Positions 43,189-52,449 of a stretch of 64,000 nt of DNA are shown piece by piece. The DNA comes from UBA935 sp031556725. GTDB taxonomy: Bacteria > Bacillota > Clostridia > Lachnospirales > Lachnospiraceae. Where the stretch lies: positions 1 through 64,000 of the forward strand of contig JAVBSL010000010.1 in assembly GCA_031556725.1 (NCBI GenBank), written 5' to 3'. Below the pieces are notes generated by a model. That model saw nothing but the letters and a program-made list of their open reading frames with translations, searched no databases and was not told the origin of the DNA. Within the stretch, counting starts at the first letter, position 1; each line of letters opens with the position of its first letter. The translations under genes and the position numbers were made by a program.

Positions 43189-46100
43189 TCAGTTTTCTTC
43201 AAAAACTTCTTCCAATTCGATATCCAAGTCTTCAAGATCATCCGCATCTTCCAGATCTTCTTCATCAGCATTGACCAGTTCGCCGCTATCGCCGTCAAAC
43301 TCTTGCTTCTGATATCCCATGGAAGCTAAGGATTCCTTTTCATATTCGTAATTGGGGCTGTTGCCTTCGATTTCATACCGGTAATCCGTATCACCATAAT
43401 CAATGGTCTCCATGATTTCCACTTCCGTATGATCGTCACGCAATACTTTTACATCCAAACCAAGAGACTGTAATTCCTTCAGCAATACCTTGAAAGATTC
43501 AGGAACACCCGGCTCAGGAATGTTATCACCTTTAATAATGGCTTCGTAAGTTTTAACACGTCCAACCACATCATCCGATTTTACGGTCAGGATTTCCTGA
43601 AGGGTATAGGATGCACCATAGGCTTCCAGTGCCCAAACTTCCATCTCTCCGAATCTCTGTCCGCCGAACTGAGCTTTACCGCCCAAAGGCTGCTGGGTTA
43701 CCAGCGAGTAAGGACCGGTGGAACGGGCATGGATCTTATCATCAACCAGATGATGAAGTTTCAGGTAATGCATGTGTCCGATGGTAACCGCACTGTCAAA
43801 ATATTCGCCGGTACGGCCATCGCGCAATCTTACCTTTCCGTCTCGGGAAATCGGTACGCCCTTCCATAATTCTCTATGCTCTCTATTTTGAGATAAATAT
43901 TTCATAACCTCCGGAAGGAGTGCTGCTTTATATTTCTTTTCAAAATCTTCCCATGACAGGTTCACATAGTCATTGGCCAGATCCAGTGTATCCATAATAT
44001 CCATTTCGTTGGCACCGTCAAATACCGGTGTTGCCACGTTAAAACCAAGTGCCTTGGCAGCCAGTGATAAATGGATTTCCAATACCTGTCCGATGTTCAT
44101 ACGGGAAGGTACACCCAAAGGATTTAATACGATGTCCAGCGGACGTCCGTTAGGCAGATAAGGCATATCCTCCACCGGAAGCACACGGGAAACTACACCC
44201 TTGTTACCATGGCGACCGGCCATTTTATCACCAACCGAGATTTTTCTCTTCTGGGCAATATAAATACGCACTGCCTGATTTACACCGGGTGAAAGTTCAT
44301 CGCCGTTTTCTCTGGTAAATACTTTGGCATCTACAACGATACCATATTCACCATGAGGTACTTTCAGGGAAGTATCACGTACTTCGCGGGCTTTTTCACC
44401 AAAAATAGCACGCAGCAGTCTTTCTTCCGCGGTTAATTCCGTTTCTCCCTTAGGGGTTACTTTACCAACCAGGATGTCACCGGCACGAACTTCCGCACCG
44501 ATCCGGATAACACCGTCTTCATCCAGATCTTTTAATGCATCATCACCAACACCGGGAACGTCTCTGGTAATTTCTTCCGGTCCCAGCTTGGTATCACGGG
44601 CTTCTGCCTCATATTCTTCAATATGAACAGAAGTATATACATCTTCCTGCACCAGTCTTTCACTGAGCAGAACAGCATCTTCATAATTGTAGCCTTCCCA
44701 GGTCATGAATCCGATCAAAGGATTCTTGCCAAGTGCCAGCTCACCTTCAGCAGTGGAGGGACCATCTGCAATAACCTGTCCCTGGGCAATATGATCGCCT
44801 TTCACCACAATGGGCTTTTGATTGTAACAGTTGCTCTGATTACTTCTGGTAAATTTACTCAAATGGTATTCGTCTTTTTCACCATCATCGTAAGTCATCT
44901 TAATCAAACTAGAGGATACATAGGTAACCGTTCCCGCTTTTCTGGCAACTTCACAAACACCGGAGTCAACTGCTGCTTTCGGTTCCATACCGGTACCCAC
45001 AACAGGAGCTTCGGTCTTCAACAACGGTACCGCCTGACGCTGCATGTTGGAACCCATCAGCGCGCGGTTAGCATCGTCATTTTCCAGGAAAGGAATCAAT
45101 GCGGTTGCTACGGAAAATACCATTTTAGGTGATACATCCATGTAATCATACATCTGTTTCGGATATTCCGAGGTTTCATCCAGGTAACGGCCGGATACAT
45201 TGTTTTTGACAAAATGTCCTTTTTCATCCAACGCTTCATTAGCCTGGGCTACATGGTAGTTATCTTCTTCATCTGCAGTCATGTATTCTACCTGCTCAGT
45301 AACCACCGGGTTTTCCGGGTCTGTTTTATCGATTTTCCGATAAGGCGCTTCAATAAAACCATATTCGTTAATTCTGGCATAAGATGCCAGTGAGTTGATC
45401 AAACCAATGTTAGGACCTTCCGGGGTTTCAATGGGGCACATTCTTCCGTAATGGGAATAATGTACGTCACGAACCTCAAATCCGGCTCTGTCACGGGACA
45501 AACCGCCCGGACCCAGGGCTGACAAACGTCTCTTATGGGTCAGCTCGCCTAACGGGTTGTTCTGATCCATAAACTGTGACAGCTGGGAGGATCCAAAGAA
45601 CTCCTTAACGGCAGCCTGTACAGGTTTAATATTGATCAATACCTGGGGAGAAACTTCTTCTGCATCATGAGTAGTCATTCGCTCACGAACCACTCTCTCC
45701 AACCTTGATAAACCGATCCGGTACTGGTTCTGTAAAAGTTCCCCTACCGCTCTGATACGTCTGTTACCCAAATGATCGATGTCGTCATCATTTCCGACAC
45801 CATATTCCAAATGGATATTATAATTAATAGAAGCAATAATGTCTTCCTTCGTGACATGTTTCGGTACCAATTCGTGAACATTTTTCTTTAAGGCTTCGCC
45901 AAGTCCTTCCGGATTGTCGCGAAACTCTTCCAGGATCTGTTCCAGAACCGGATAGTAAACCAATTCGGAGATGCCGAAGTCTTTGGGATTGCAATCCACA
46001 TGATGACGCAAATCTACCATCATATTGGAAAGAACCTTGACATTCTTTTCTTCTGTTTGAACCATTACGCCTCTGACAGCTGCATTCTGGATTGTATCGG

Positions 46101-47055
46101 CAAGCTCTGCCGTAACGGTAGTTCCGGCTGCTGCCAACAGCTCACCGGTAGTCATATCTACTACGTCTTCAGCCAGAATCATATGCCTGATTCTGTTTCT
46201 GAGAGCCAGTTTTTTATTAAATTTATATCTGCCTACTTTTGCCAAATCATATCTGCGGGGGTCAAAAAACATCGAGTTGATTAAGCTTTCCGCACTTTCC
46301 ACACTTAAAGGCTCACCGGGACGGATTTTTTTATATAACTCTAAGAGACCTTCCTGATAATTTTCAGAAATGTCTTTGGAAAAACTTGCTTCAATCTTCG
46401 GTTCATCACCAAACAGTTCCCGTATCTCGTCATTGGTTCCCAGACCAATTGCCCGAAGAAGGACGGTAATCGGAACTTTTCTGGTTCGGTCTACACGTAC
46501 ATAAAAAATATCATTGGAGTCGGTTTCGTATTCCAGCCATGCACCACGATTAGGAATTACGGTAGAAGAAAACAGTCTTTTACCAATCTTATCGTGTCCG
46601 ATTGCATAGTAGATACCGGGAGAACGTACCAGCTGACTTACGATAACACGCTCTGCACCGTTAATTACAAACGTTCCCGTCTCTGTCATAAGGGGAAGAT
46701 CACCCATGAAAATCTCATGTTCACTGATTTCTTCCTTCTCTTTGTTATAAAGTCTGACCTTTACTTTCAAAGGAGCTGCATAGGTTGCATCTCTTTCCTT
46801 ACACTTTTCAATAGAATACTTCACATCGTCTTTACACAACTCAAAGTCCACAAATTCCAAACTCAAGTGTCCGCTGTAATCTGCTACAGGAGATATATCG
46901 TCAAAGACTTCCTTCAGACCCTCTTTCAGAAACCAATTGTAGGAATCCTTCTGAACCTCGATCAGGTTGGGCATCTCCAGCACTTCTTTTTGTCGTGAAT
47001 AACTCATACGTATGTTCTTGCCCGCGGCAATGGGACGTATTCTGTTCTTTTCCAT
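43189..47055 (-). CDS. rpoB: RNA polymerase beta subunit
   Basis: Beta subunit of RNA polymerase, 1288 residues. The rifampicin pocket has the susceptible-type sequence SSQLSQFMDQNNPL...THKRRLSALGPGGL. The ATG at 47055 (MEKNRIRP) is best spaced from GGGGTGA; an ATG two codons upstream is possible. The C-terminus has a ~30-residue Asp/Glu tail beyond the conserved end. It has its own promoter in the rplL-rpoB gap. Confidence 0.98.
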   Translation of the reverse strand: MEKNRIRPIAAGKNIRMSYSRQKEVLEMPNLIEVQKDSYNWFLKEGLKEVFDDISPVADYSGHLSLEFVDFELCKDDVKYSIEKCKERDATYAAPLKVKVRLYNKEKEEISEHEIFMGDLPLMTETGTFVINGAERVIVSQLVRSPGIYYAIGHDKIGKRLFSSTVIPNRGAWLEYETDSNDIFYVRVDRTRKVPITVLLRAIGLGTNDEIRELFGDEPKIEASFSKDISENYQEGLLELYKKIRPGEPLSVESAESLINSMFFDPRRYDLAKVGRYKFNKKLALRNRIRHMILAEDVVDMTTGELLAAAGTTVTAELADTIQNAAVRGVMVQTEEKNVKVLSNMMVDLRHHVDCNPKDFGISELVYYPVLEQILEEFRDNPEGLGEALKKNVHELVPKHVTKEDIIASINYNIHLEYGVGNDDDIDHLGNRRIRAVGELLQNQYRIGLSRLERVVRERMTTHDAEEVSPQVLINIKPVQAAVKEFFGSSQLSQFMDQNNPLGELTHKRRLSALGPGGLSRDRAGFEVRDVHYSHYGRMCPIETPEGPNIGLINSLASYARINEYGFIEAPYRKIDKTDPENPVVTEQVEYMTADEEDNYHVAQANEALDEKGHFVKNNVSGRYLDETSEYPKQMYDYMDVSPKMVFSVATALIPFLENDDANRALMGSNMQRQAVPLLKTEAPVVGTGMEPKAAVDSGVCEVARKAGTVTYVSSSLIKMTYDDGEKDEYHLSKFTRSNQSNCYNQKPIVVKGDHIAQGQVIADGPSTAEGELALGKNPLIGFMTWEGYNYEDAVLLSERLVQEDVYTSVHIEEYEAEARDTKLGPEEITRDVPGVGDDALKDLDEDGVIRIGAEVRAGDILVGKVTPKGETELTAEERLLRAIFGEKAREVRDTSLKVPHGEYGIVVDAKVFTRENGDELSPGVNQAVRIYIAQKRKISVGDKMAGRHGNKGVVSRVLPVEDMPYLPNGRPLDIVLNPLGVPSRMNIGQVLEIHLSLAAKALGFNVATPVFDGANEMDIMDTLDLANDYVNLSWEDFEKKYKAALLPEVMKYLSQNREHRELWKGVPISRDGKVRLRDGRTGEYFDSAVTIGHMHYLKLHHLVDDKIHARSTGPYSLVTQQPLGGKAQFGGQRFGEMEVWALEAYGASYTLQEILTVKSDDVVGRVKTYEAIIKGDNIPEPGVPESFKVLLKELQSLGLDVKVLRDDHTEVEIMETIDYGDTDYRYEIEGNSPNYEYEKESLASMGYQKQEFDGDSGELVNADEEDLEDADDLEDLDIELEEVFEEN

Positions 47056-47147
47056 TGACATTTCACCCCGTTCTTTATGATTTTGCAACTATTCTTTACG
47101 GTTTTTACTCAAAAAAAAGCATACCACACCACAATAGTGCATTATCC

Positions 47148-47176
47148 ATTCTACTACAACAGTGAGTACGCGTCAA
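47148..47176 (-). promoter_or_regulatory. rpoB promoter
   Basis: TTGACG (47171-47176) and TAGAAT (47148-47153), 17 bases apart, downstream of the rplL terminator and about 90 bases before rpoB. Confidence 0.75.
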
Positions 47177-47203
47177 CAATTATTTTTTTAATTATACAAA
47201 AAA

Positions 47204-47236
47204 GAGGCAGAATTCATGCAAGCATGTTTCTGCCCC
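47204..47236 (-). terminator. Terminator/attenuator between rplL and rpoB
   Basis: Arms GGGGCAGAA / TTCTGCCTC with an inner ATGC-TTGC-ATG, followed by TTTTTT on the minus strand. In this cluster such a hairpin usually lets part of the transcription through, keeping L12 above RNA polymerase levels. Confidence 0.8.
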
Positions 47237-47250
47237 TTTATCTCTCTGAA

Positions 47251-47622
47251 TTACTTTAATGTAACTTTAGCACCTTCGGCTTCAAGTTTTCCCTTAATGT
47301 CTTCAGCTTCTGCTTTAGATGCAGCTTCTTTTACCATCTTAGGAGCGGTATCAACCAGGTCTTTTGCTTCTTTCAAGCCAAGGCCGGTAGCTTCACGTAC
47401 TACTTTGATTACTTTAACCTTGTTAGGACCTACTTCGGTAAGTTCTACATCAAATTCGGTTTTTTCTTCTGCTTCCACTGCGGGGCCTGCTGCTACAACT
47501 GCAACGCCGGCTGCTGCGGATACACCGAATTCTTCTTCACAAGCTTTTACTAAATCATTTAATTCTAATACTGTTAACTCTTTGATAGCATCAATAAGTT
47601 CCTGAGCTGTTAATTTTGCCAT
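47251..47622 (-). CDS. rplL: 50S ribosomal protein L7/L12
   Basis: The stalk protein that recruits translation factors; several dimers bind the L10 C-terminal helix. The 123 residues show the N-terminal dimerisation domain, an Ala/Val/Gly hinge (AAAGVAVVAAGPAVEA) and the globular C-terminal domain (KVKVIKVVREATGLGLKEAKDLV). It follows rplJ after 41 bases. Confidence 0.98.
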   Translation of the reverse strand: MAKLTAQELIDAIKELTVLELNDLVKACEEEFGVSAAAGVAVVAAGPAVEAEEKTEFDVELTEVGPNKVKVIKVVREATGLGLKEAKDLVDTAPKMVKEAASKAEAEDIKGKLEAEGAKVTLK

Positions 47623-47663
47623 TTTAATTTTACCTCCGTTAATTTAATTTATAATTGTTTTCT

Positions 47664-48368
47664 TTATTCTGCTGTTTCAGACGCTTCCTCTGCGGGAGCT
47701 GCCTCTTCAGCCGGTGCTGCTTCCTCTGCGGGAGCTGCGGGTGCTTCTTCTACTGCTTCTGCTGCCGGTGCTGCTTCTTCTACAACTTCTGCTGCTGAAG
47801 CTTCTGCTGTTTCTTCCACAGGTGCTGCGGGCGCTTCTTCTACCGCCTCTGCAACGGGAGCTTCAGGTGCTGCACAATCGCCAGCGCCGCCTTTTTCCGC
47901 CAATTGATTCATGACACGAGCGAAGTTGGTAATCGGAGACTGTAAGCTTCCAAGTAATTTGGAGATCAATTCGTCTCTTGAAGGGATCTTAGCTACTTCA
48001 GCAACGCCTGCTGCATCGTAAGCAATACCTTCCACCACACCGCCTTTTACTTCCAGCTTGGGAGCATCTTTAGCAAACTTGCAAAGTACTCTTGCCGGTG
48101 CTGTTGCATCCTCGGTGGAAATAGCAATTGCACTGGGGCCTTCCAAATAGGGAAGCAATGCTTCAAATGCTGTTCCTTTGAATGCAAAATTCATCATTGT
48201 GTTTTTGTAAACTTTGTAAGTAATTCCCGCTTCACGAAGCTGTCTGCGCAGGTTGGTATCCTGTTCTACGGTAAGACCACGATAATCTACCAGAACAACT
48301 GACTGTGCTTCTTTGATATTAGCTGAAATTTCATCAATGATAGGTTGTTTTAATTCAACTTTTGCCAC
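47664..48368 (-). CDS. rplJ: 50S ribosomal protein L10 with long Ala/Glu/Pro tail
   Basis: L10 anchors the L7/L12 stalk to 23S rRNA. Residues 1-163 are a normal L10, with the L12-binding helix near 130-160. Residues 165-234 form an extra low-complexity tail of Ala, Glu and Pro with an internal repeat (AEAVEEAPAAPVEE at about 173, AEAVEEAPAAPAEE at about 203). Typical L10 is 165-180 residues. The start is GTG behind AAGGAGG; the frame continues upstream only through the L10 leader RNA. Confidence 0.95.
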   Translation of the reverse strand: MAKVELKQPIIDEISANIKEAQSVVLVDYRGLTVEQDTNLRRQLREAGITYKVYKNTMMNFAFKGTAFEALLPYLEGPSAIAISTEDATAPARVLCKFAKDAPKLEVKGGVVEGIAYDAAGVAEVAKIPSRDELISKLLGSLQSPITNFARVMNQLAEKGGAGDCAAPEAPVAEAVEEAPAAPVEETAEASAAEVVEEAAPAAEAVEEAPAAPAEEAAPAEEAAPAEEASETAE

Positions 48369-48397
48369 TTGTTTTACCTCCTTATAGATTCTTTGCC

Positions 48398-48547
48398 GAA
48401 CAAAAAAGCCTCTCTGAAGACAGAAAGGCATAAAGTCATACTCATAACTCTTTCCCTCGGTAGGCGGTATCTTTACCTTACGCCATCCATTCAACTTGTT
48501 GATGGATTGAGCGCCTACTGTCTTCGGCAGGTCAAACGACCTTTTTT
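48398..48547 (-). ncRNA. Ribosomal protein L10 leader
   Basis: A structured 5' leader to which L10(L12) binds to repress its own operon. On the minus strand it holds the long imperfect stem joining GTAGGCGC..ATCCATCAAC to GATGGCGTAAGG...CCGCCTAC, the kink-turn-like region, and a final hairpin GCCTTTCTGTCTTCAGAGAGGC followed by TTTTTT (48402-48429) acting as attenuator. The position directly before rplJ and this architecture match the known L10 leader. Confidence 0.85.
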
Positions 48548-48577
48548 AAATTACCACAGTTTCCATATCTCTGTCAA
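48548..48577 (-). promoter_or_regulatory. rplJ promoter
   Basis: TTGACA (48572-48577) and TAATTT (48548-48553) at 18-base spacing, located right behind the capA stop and immediately before the L10 leader. Confidence 0.8.
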
Positions 48578-48589
48578 GCCTCAAATACA

Positions 48590-49855
48590 CTATTTTTGTA
48601 TAAAACCATCATTATCAATTTGTATCCCGGTTGACATTTCCCTCACAGATTGCAAAACCCGATCCTTTTCAGCTCCGTAAAGCAACGAAGTTGTACAGTC
48701 CTTCTGCAGTGCAGGAACAAACCTGATCGTTTTAATCCCCTGCTCATCCAGTACCACTTCCACCATTCCCGTATCTATCGTTTTAGAACTGAACCAAAAA
48801 TTCCCCAAACTATAGATAACCGGCACCTGACCGCAATAGGTAATCCCTTGCAGACAATGAGGGTGATCACCGATAATAAGGTCTGCGCCGGCTTCCGCTA
48901 TCTTCGGCGCCTGATCAAGCTGAGCCCAATCCGGATCAATGACATTTTCCGTCCCCCAATGAATATATACCACTACGAAATCACTATTTTCTTTAGCAGT
49001 GCTCACCACTTCGCATAACTTCTCCGGATTCCAGCATCGGAATACACCGGACCGGGCTTCCGTTGCACCTCTGGTATCAGGATTGTCCAGCCGTTCTATT
49101 TGTGTCGCCGACACAAAGGCAATCTTCATATCTCCCACAATAAAGTATACCGGCGCCGATGCTTCTGCCAGGTCTTGCCCTGCACCCACATAAGGCATAT
49201 CCACATTTTTCAAGGTGTCCAAAGTATCAAGCAGCCCCACTTCACCAAAATCAAAAGCATGGTTATTGGCCAGTGAAACAATGTCAACTCCCATATCATC
49301 AAGCCATGCCGCTGTGGCCGGATTAGCCCTAAAGGTAAATTGTTTCTCCTCGATTGCACTCCCGCGATCCGTATAAGGAAATTCATTATTTACCATCATC
49401 ACATCCGCCGACCTCATCCGCTCCAAAAGGTCTGCCGAAAACGCCTGCTCCACCGTGCCGCCGCGTTGTCTGGCCGTAGCCATAACGGCGTACTCTTTAT
49501 CAAAAAGAATATCTCCGGCAAAGCACAGCTTCACTTCTCCGTTCACCGCCGGTTTCCTCACATAAATCCGATTTTCTTCCATATATACCCGATCATTCAA
49601 AATCTCTGCATACTTAGCTTTTTCCGTTTCCTCCTTACCCGTAACTTCGCGCTCGGTCATGGGTTCCCCGGAAATGACCTCTGTGGCAACAAATTCCATC
49701 AGACTTTCGTTTTGCTCATCATCGCTGCTCTCATATACCATATATCTATAGGCAATCATTCCCGACAGGCCACCTAACAAAACAATGGTCAAAGTAATGG
49801 CAAATACCAATATGAATTTCATTTTGTTATGTCTTCGTTTTTTTCTTTTTTTCAT
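48590..49855 (-). CDS. CapA-family metallophosphatase-like protein
   Basis: A 421-residue CapA/PgsA-type protein: basic N-terminus, one membrane helix (about 12-34), a spacer, then an extracellular metallophosphatase-like domain with FAGDILFDKEY, NNEFPY, SLANNHAFDFG, HWGTE and IIGDHPHCLQ. The family is linked to poly-gamma-glutamate or other surface-polymer processing. Its site between rplA and the L10 leader is unusual, since these are normally adjacent. A terminator precedes it, the ATG lacks a good ribosome-binding site, and its own promoter is not obvious, so expression may be low. Confidence 0.88.
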   Translation of the reverse strand: MKKRKKRRHNKMKFILVFAITLTIVLLGGLSGMIAYRYMVYESSDDEQNESLMEFVATEVISGEPMTEREVTGKEETEKAKYAEILNDRVYMEENRIYVRKPAVNGEVKLCFAGDILFDKEYAVMATARQRGGTVEQAFSADLLERMRSADVMMVNNEFPYTDRGSAIEEKQFTFRANPATAAWLDDMGVDIVSLANNHAFDFGEVGLLDTLDTLKNVDMPYVGAGQDLAEASAPVYFIVGDMKIAFVSATQIERLDNPDTRGATEARSGVFRCWNPEKLCEVVSTAKENSDFVVVYIHWGTENVIDPDWAQLDQAPKIAEAGADLIIGDHPHCLQGITYCGQVPVIYSLGNFWFSSKTIDTGMVEVVLDEQGIKTIRFVPALQKDCTTSLLYGAEKDRVLQSVREMSTGIQIDNDGFIQK

Positions 49856-49876
49856 TCTTAAATCATATCACATATC

Positions 49877-49911
49877 AAAAAAAGAAGCCACCCTTTGCGA
49901 CGGATGACTTC
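49877..49911 (-). terminator. Terminator of rplK-rplA
   Basis: Arms GAAGTCATCC / GGGTGGCTTC (two G-U pairs) with an 8-base loop, followed by seven T residues on the minus strand, 34 bases beyond the rplA stop and just before capA. Confidence 0.85.
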
Positions 49912-49944
49912 CTTGATCTTGTTCTAATTAAAACAGCTTTATTA

Positions 49945-50634
49945 CTAAAACTTGGCTACACTTACTTTTACGCCGGGGCCCATTGTAGATGAAAGAGTAA
50001 TGCTTCTCAAATACTGTCCCTTTAATGCTGAAGGTTTTGCTTTTACGATTGCTTCCATGATTGCGTTGAAGTTTTCCTGTAATTTTTCTTCCACAAAAGA
50101 AGCTTTTCCGATGGGCACATGAATAATGTTGGATTTATCCAGTCTGTATTCAATCTTACCGGCTTTGATATCAGCAATCGCCTTAGCCACGTCCATGGTT
50201 ACCGTTCCGGCTTTCGGGTTAGGCATCAGGCCTTTAGGACCCAATACTTTACCGAGACGTCCCACAACACCCATCATATCAGGAGTTGCTACTACCACGT
50301 CAAAATCCAGCCATCCATCATTCTGGATTCTGGGAATCAATTCTTCGCCGCCAACATGATCAGCTCCGGCTGCTTCCGCTTCATTTACTTTATCACCTTT
50401 GGCAAAAACCAATACTTTTACAGTTTTACCGGTTCCGTTAGGCAGTACTACCGCACCACGAATCTGCTGTTCAGCATGACGTCCGTCACATCCGGTTCTG
50501 ATATGAAGTTCAATTGTTTCATCAAACTTGGCAATTGCGGTCTTTTTAGCCAGTGCAATTGCTTCTGAGGGTTCGTACAAAGCAGCGCGGTCTACCTGTT
50601 TTGCCACCTCGTTATATTTTTTTCCGTGTTTCAT
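49945..50634 (-). CDS. rplA: 50S ribosomal protein L1
   Basis: L1 forms the mobile stalk at the ribosomal E-site and represses its own operon by binding its mRNA. The 229 residues are full length (MKHGKKYNEVAKQVD..., conserved MPNPKAGTVT). It follows rplK after 11 bases. Confidence 0.98.
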   Translation of the reverse strand: MKHGKKYNEVAKQVDRAALYEPSEAIALAKKTAIAKFDETIELHIRTGCDGRHAEQQIRGAVVLPNGTGKTVKVLVFAKGDKVNEAEAAGADHVGGEELIPRIQNDGWLDFDVVVATPDMMGVVGRLGKVLGPKGLMPNPKAGTVTMDVAKAIADIKAGKIEYRLDKSNIIHVPIGKASFVEEKLQENFNAIMEAIVKAKPSALKGQYLRSITLSSTMGPGVKVSVAKF

Positions 50635-50645
50635 TATCGTCCCTC

Positions 50646-51071
50646 CTATTCTTCTACTGTAATGCCCATGCTTCTTGCGGTACCGGCAACCATGCTCATA
50701 GCAGCTTCTACACTTGCAGCATTCAAATCAGGCATTTTCAGTTCGGCGATCTCTTGAAGCTTCGCTTTGGAAATAGTTGCAACTTTGTTCTTATTAGGCA
50801 CTGCGGAACCTGATTTCAGGTTACAGGCTTTCTTAAGAAGCACTGCAGTGGGGGGAGTTTTGGTCACGAAACTAAAACTTCTGTCTGCATATACTGTAAT
50901 GACAACCGGGATAATGGTATCACCCTTATCGGCTGTTCTGGCGTTGAACTGTTTGGTAAATTCAACGATATTAACACCATGCTGTCCAAGTGCAGGACCA
51001 ACAGGGGGCGCTGGTGTAGCTTTACCAGCAGGGATTTGTAACTTGATATATCCTTCTACTTTCTTTGCCAT
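50646..51071 (-). CDS. rplK: 50S ribosomal protein L11
   Basis: L11 forms the GTPase-associated centre with 23S rRNA. The 141 residues are standard (PAGKATPAPPVGPALGQHGV). The ATG at 51071 (MAKKVEGY) follows AGGAGGTGCC; an ATG 12 codons upstream is not supported. Confidence 0.98.
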   Translation of the reverse strand: MAKKVEGYIKLQIPAGKATPAPPVGPALGQHGVNIVEFTKQFNARTADKGDTIIPVVITVYADRSFSFVTKTPPTAVLLKKACNLKSGSAVPNKNKVATISKAKLQEIAELKMPDLNAASVEAAMSMVAGTARSMGITVEE

Positions 51072-51169
51072 AATGGCACCTCCTAAATAAAATGTGGTTA
51101 GGCGCAAACTATTTTGCTCCCACTATATTAAATACGAACCCGAAGATTCTCATTAATATCATACTAATA

Positions 51170-51688
51170 TTAATACATTTTCCGAACTTCCGCAAAACTG
51201 ATCTCTACAGGGGTCTCCCTGCCAAAAAGCTCTACGTTGATCGTTGCTGTCTGTTTGCCAAAATCGATTCTCTGGACAATACCCACGGTATCCTTCCAAA
51301 CACCGGCGACTACTGCAATAGCATCACCTTCCGCAAAATCAACCGAAACACTCTCGGTTTTGATTCCCAGCGGTTTCATCTCCGCCTCTGAAAGCGGAAC
51401 CGGTTTGCTTCCCGGTCCGACAAATCCCGTTACACCTCTGGTGTTTCTTACAACATACCAGGTGTCATCGTTCATGATCATATTAACCAGCACATAACCC
51501 GGAAACATTTTCTTCTGAACGGTTTTTTTAGCACCGTTCTTCACTTCCACTACGTCCTGCATAGGCACGCGGACTTCAAGGATTTCTTCTTCCAGGTGTC
51601 GGTTCTCGATTGTTTTCTCGATATTGGCTTTTACTTTATTTTCATACCCTGAATAAGTATGCACTACATACCAATTTGCATCTGCCAC
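51170..51688 (-). CDS. nusG: Transcription termination/antitermination factor NusG
   Basis: NusG binds RNA polymerase and regulates pausing and coupling. The 172 residues have the NGN domain (NWYVVHTYSGYENKVKANIE) and C-terminal KOW domain (GDAIAVVAGVWKDTVGIVQ). It lies between secE and rplK in the conserved order. Confidence 0.97.
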   Translation of the reverse strand: MADANWYVVHTYSGYENKVKANIEKTIENRHLEEEILEVRVPMQDVVEVKNGAKKTVQKKMFPGYVLVNMIMNDDTWYVVRNTRGVTGFVGPGSKPVPLSEAEMKPLGIKTESVSVDFAEGDAIAVVAGVWKDTVGIVQRIDFGKQTATINVELFGRETPVEISFAEVRKMY

Positions 51689-51703
51689 TTTATCACCCTC
51701 ACT

Positions 51704-51913
51704 CTATAGTTTTGTTAAGAAATCCACACCATACTGTAAAAAGAAATCCAGCACGGCAATAATAACTCCCAATACAATAGAAATACAAACAACCGCTACC
51801 GATTGCTTGATAAGTGACTCTTTGTCCGGCCAGGTAATCTTTCTGAATTCAGCCTTTACACCCTTCCAGAAATTTTTCTTGGGTGCCTTATCAGTTTTTA
51901 CTACTTCTCCCAT
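51704..51913 (-). CDS. secE: Protein translocase subunit SecE
   Basis: Short 69-residue SecE with the amphipathic segment FWKGVKAEFRKITWP and a single membrane helix (AVVCISIVLGVIIAVLDFFL). It clamps SecY in the translocon. It lies 15 bases before nusG. Confidence 0.95.
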   Translation of the reverse strand: MGEVVKTDKAPKKNFWKGVKAEFRKITWPDKESLIKQSVAVVCISIVLGVIIAVLDFFLQYGVDFLTKL

Positions 51914-51951
51914 AATTTAACCATGCTCCTTCCGGTAAACCTTACCATCTA

Positions 51952-52101
51952 TTATTTAGTTTCCTTATGCATCGTATGGGTCTTGCAAAATCTACAATAT
52001 TTCTTGGTTTCCATTCTGTCCGGATGGGCCTTTTTGTCTTTTGTTGTATTGTAGTTGCGCTGTTTGCACTCTGTACATGCCAATGTAATCTTTGTACGCA
52101 T
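51952..52101 (-). CDS. rpmG: 50S ribosomal protein L33
   Basis: A 49-codon gene: MRTKITLACTECKQRNYNTT, then DRMETKKYCRFC and KTH. The two CxxC pairs (C9/C12 and the YCRFC pair) mark the zinc-binding form of L33. The ATG follows TTGGAGGAACG. It heads the rpmG-secE-nusG-rplK-rplA run. Confidence 0.95.
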   Translation of the reverse strand: MRTKITLACTECKQRNYNTTKDKKAHPDRMETKKYCRFCKTHTMHKETK

Positions 52102-52197
52102 AACCGTTCCTCCAACCTCTTCTTTCATCGGAATATCAATTCCATATTTTTAAGATTTTTAAGCATAAAAAAAAGACCTAAATCTTTTTGTTTGATA

Positions 52198-52227
52198 ACT
52201 ATAACACACTGAGCAGCCATTAGTCAA
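52198..52227 (-). promoter_or_regulatory. Promoter of rpmG-secE-nusG
   Basis: TTGACT (52222-52227) and TATAGT (52198-52203), 18 bases apart, about 100 bases before rpmG. Confidence 0.7.
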
Positions 52228-52343
52228 TTGGTTTTTCACTTTATTTAACATTTATTTTACGTTTTGCTTGTGCTTCACTTGCCTTTTCCGCCGTTTTATG
52301 GTATGATTTACGTATCAAAGTAGGTAATTCTGCCCTTTTATAG

Positions 52344-52415
52344 AATCACGTTAATGCTTCAACGGATATGAGGCATTGTGATTTTTGTTCAAACAAGTTT
52401 TCTTTTTAACTTGTT
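52344..52415 (+). terminator. Terminator-like hairpin and second dyad before FliD-like gene
   Basis: The first hairpin pairs AATCAC-AATGC with GCATT-GTGATT (three bases bulged) and is followed by TTTTT at 52382-52386. A second perfect dyad, AACAAGTT / AACTTGTT (52392-52415), lies between it and the ribosome-binding site. They may form an attenuator in the leader of the following gene. The rest of 52102-52449 holds only the rpmG promoter and AT-rich sequence. Confidence 0.4.
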
Positions 52416-52449
52416 CGAATTATTCACGGAAGAAAGGAGGGGCCCGGTT

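Noticed and set aside
51914..51951. Possible tRNA-Trp between rpmG and secE, as found in some related genomes
   Set aside because: The gap is only 38 bases, too short for a tRNA.
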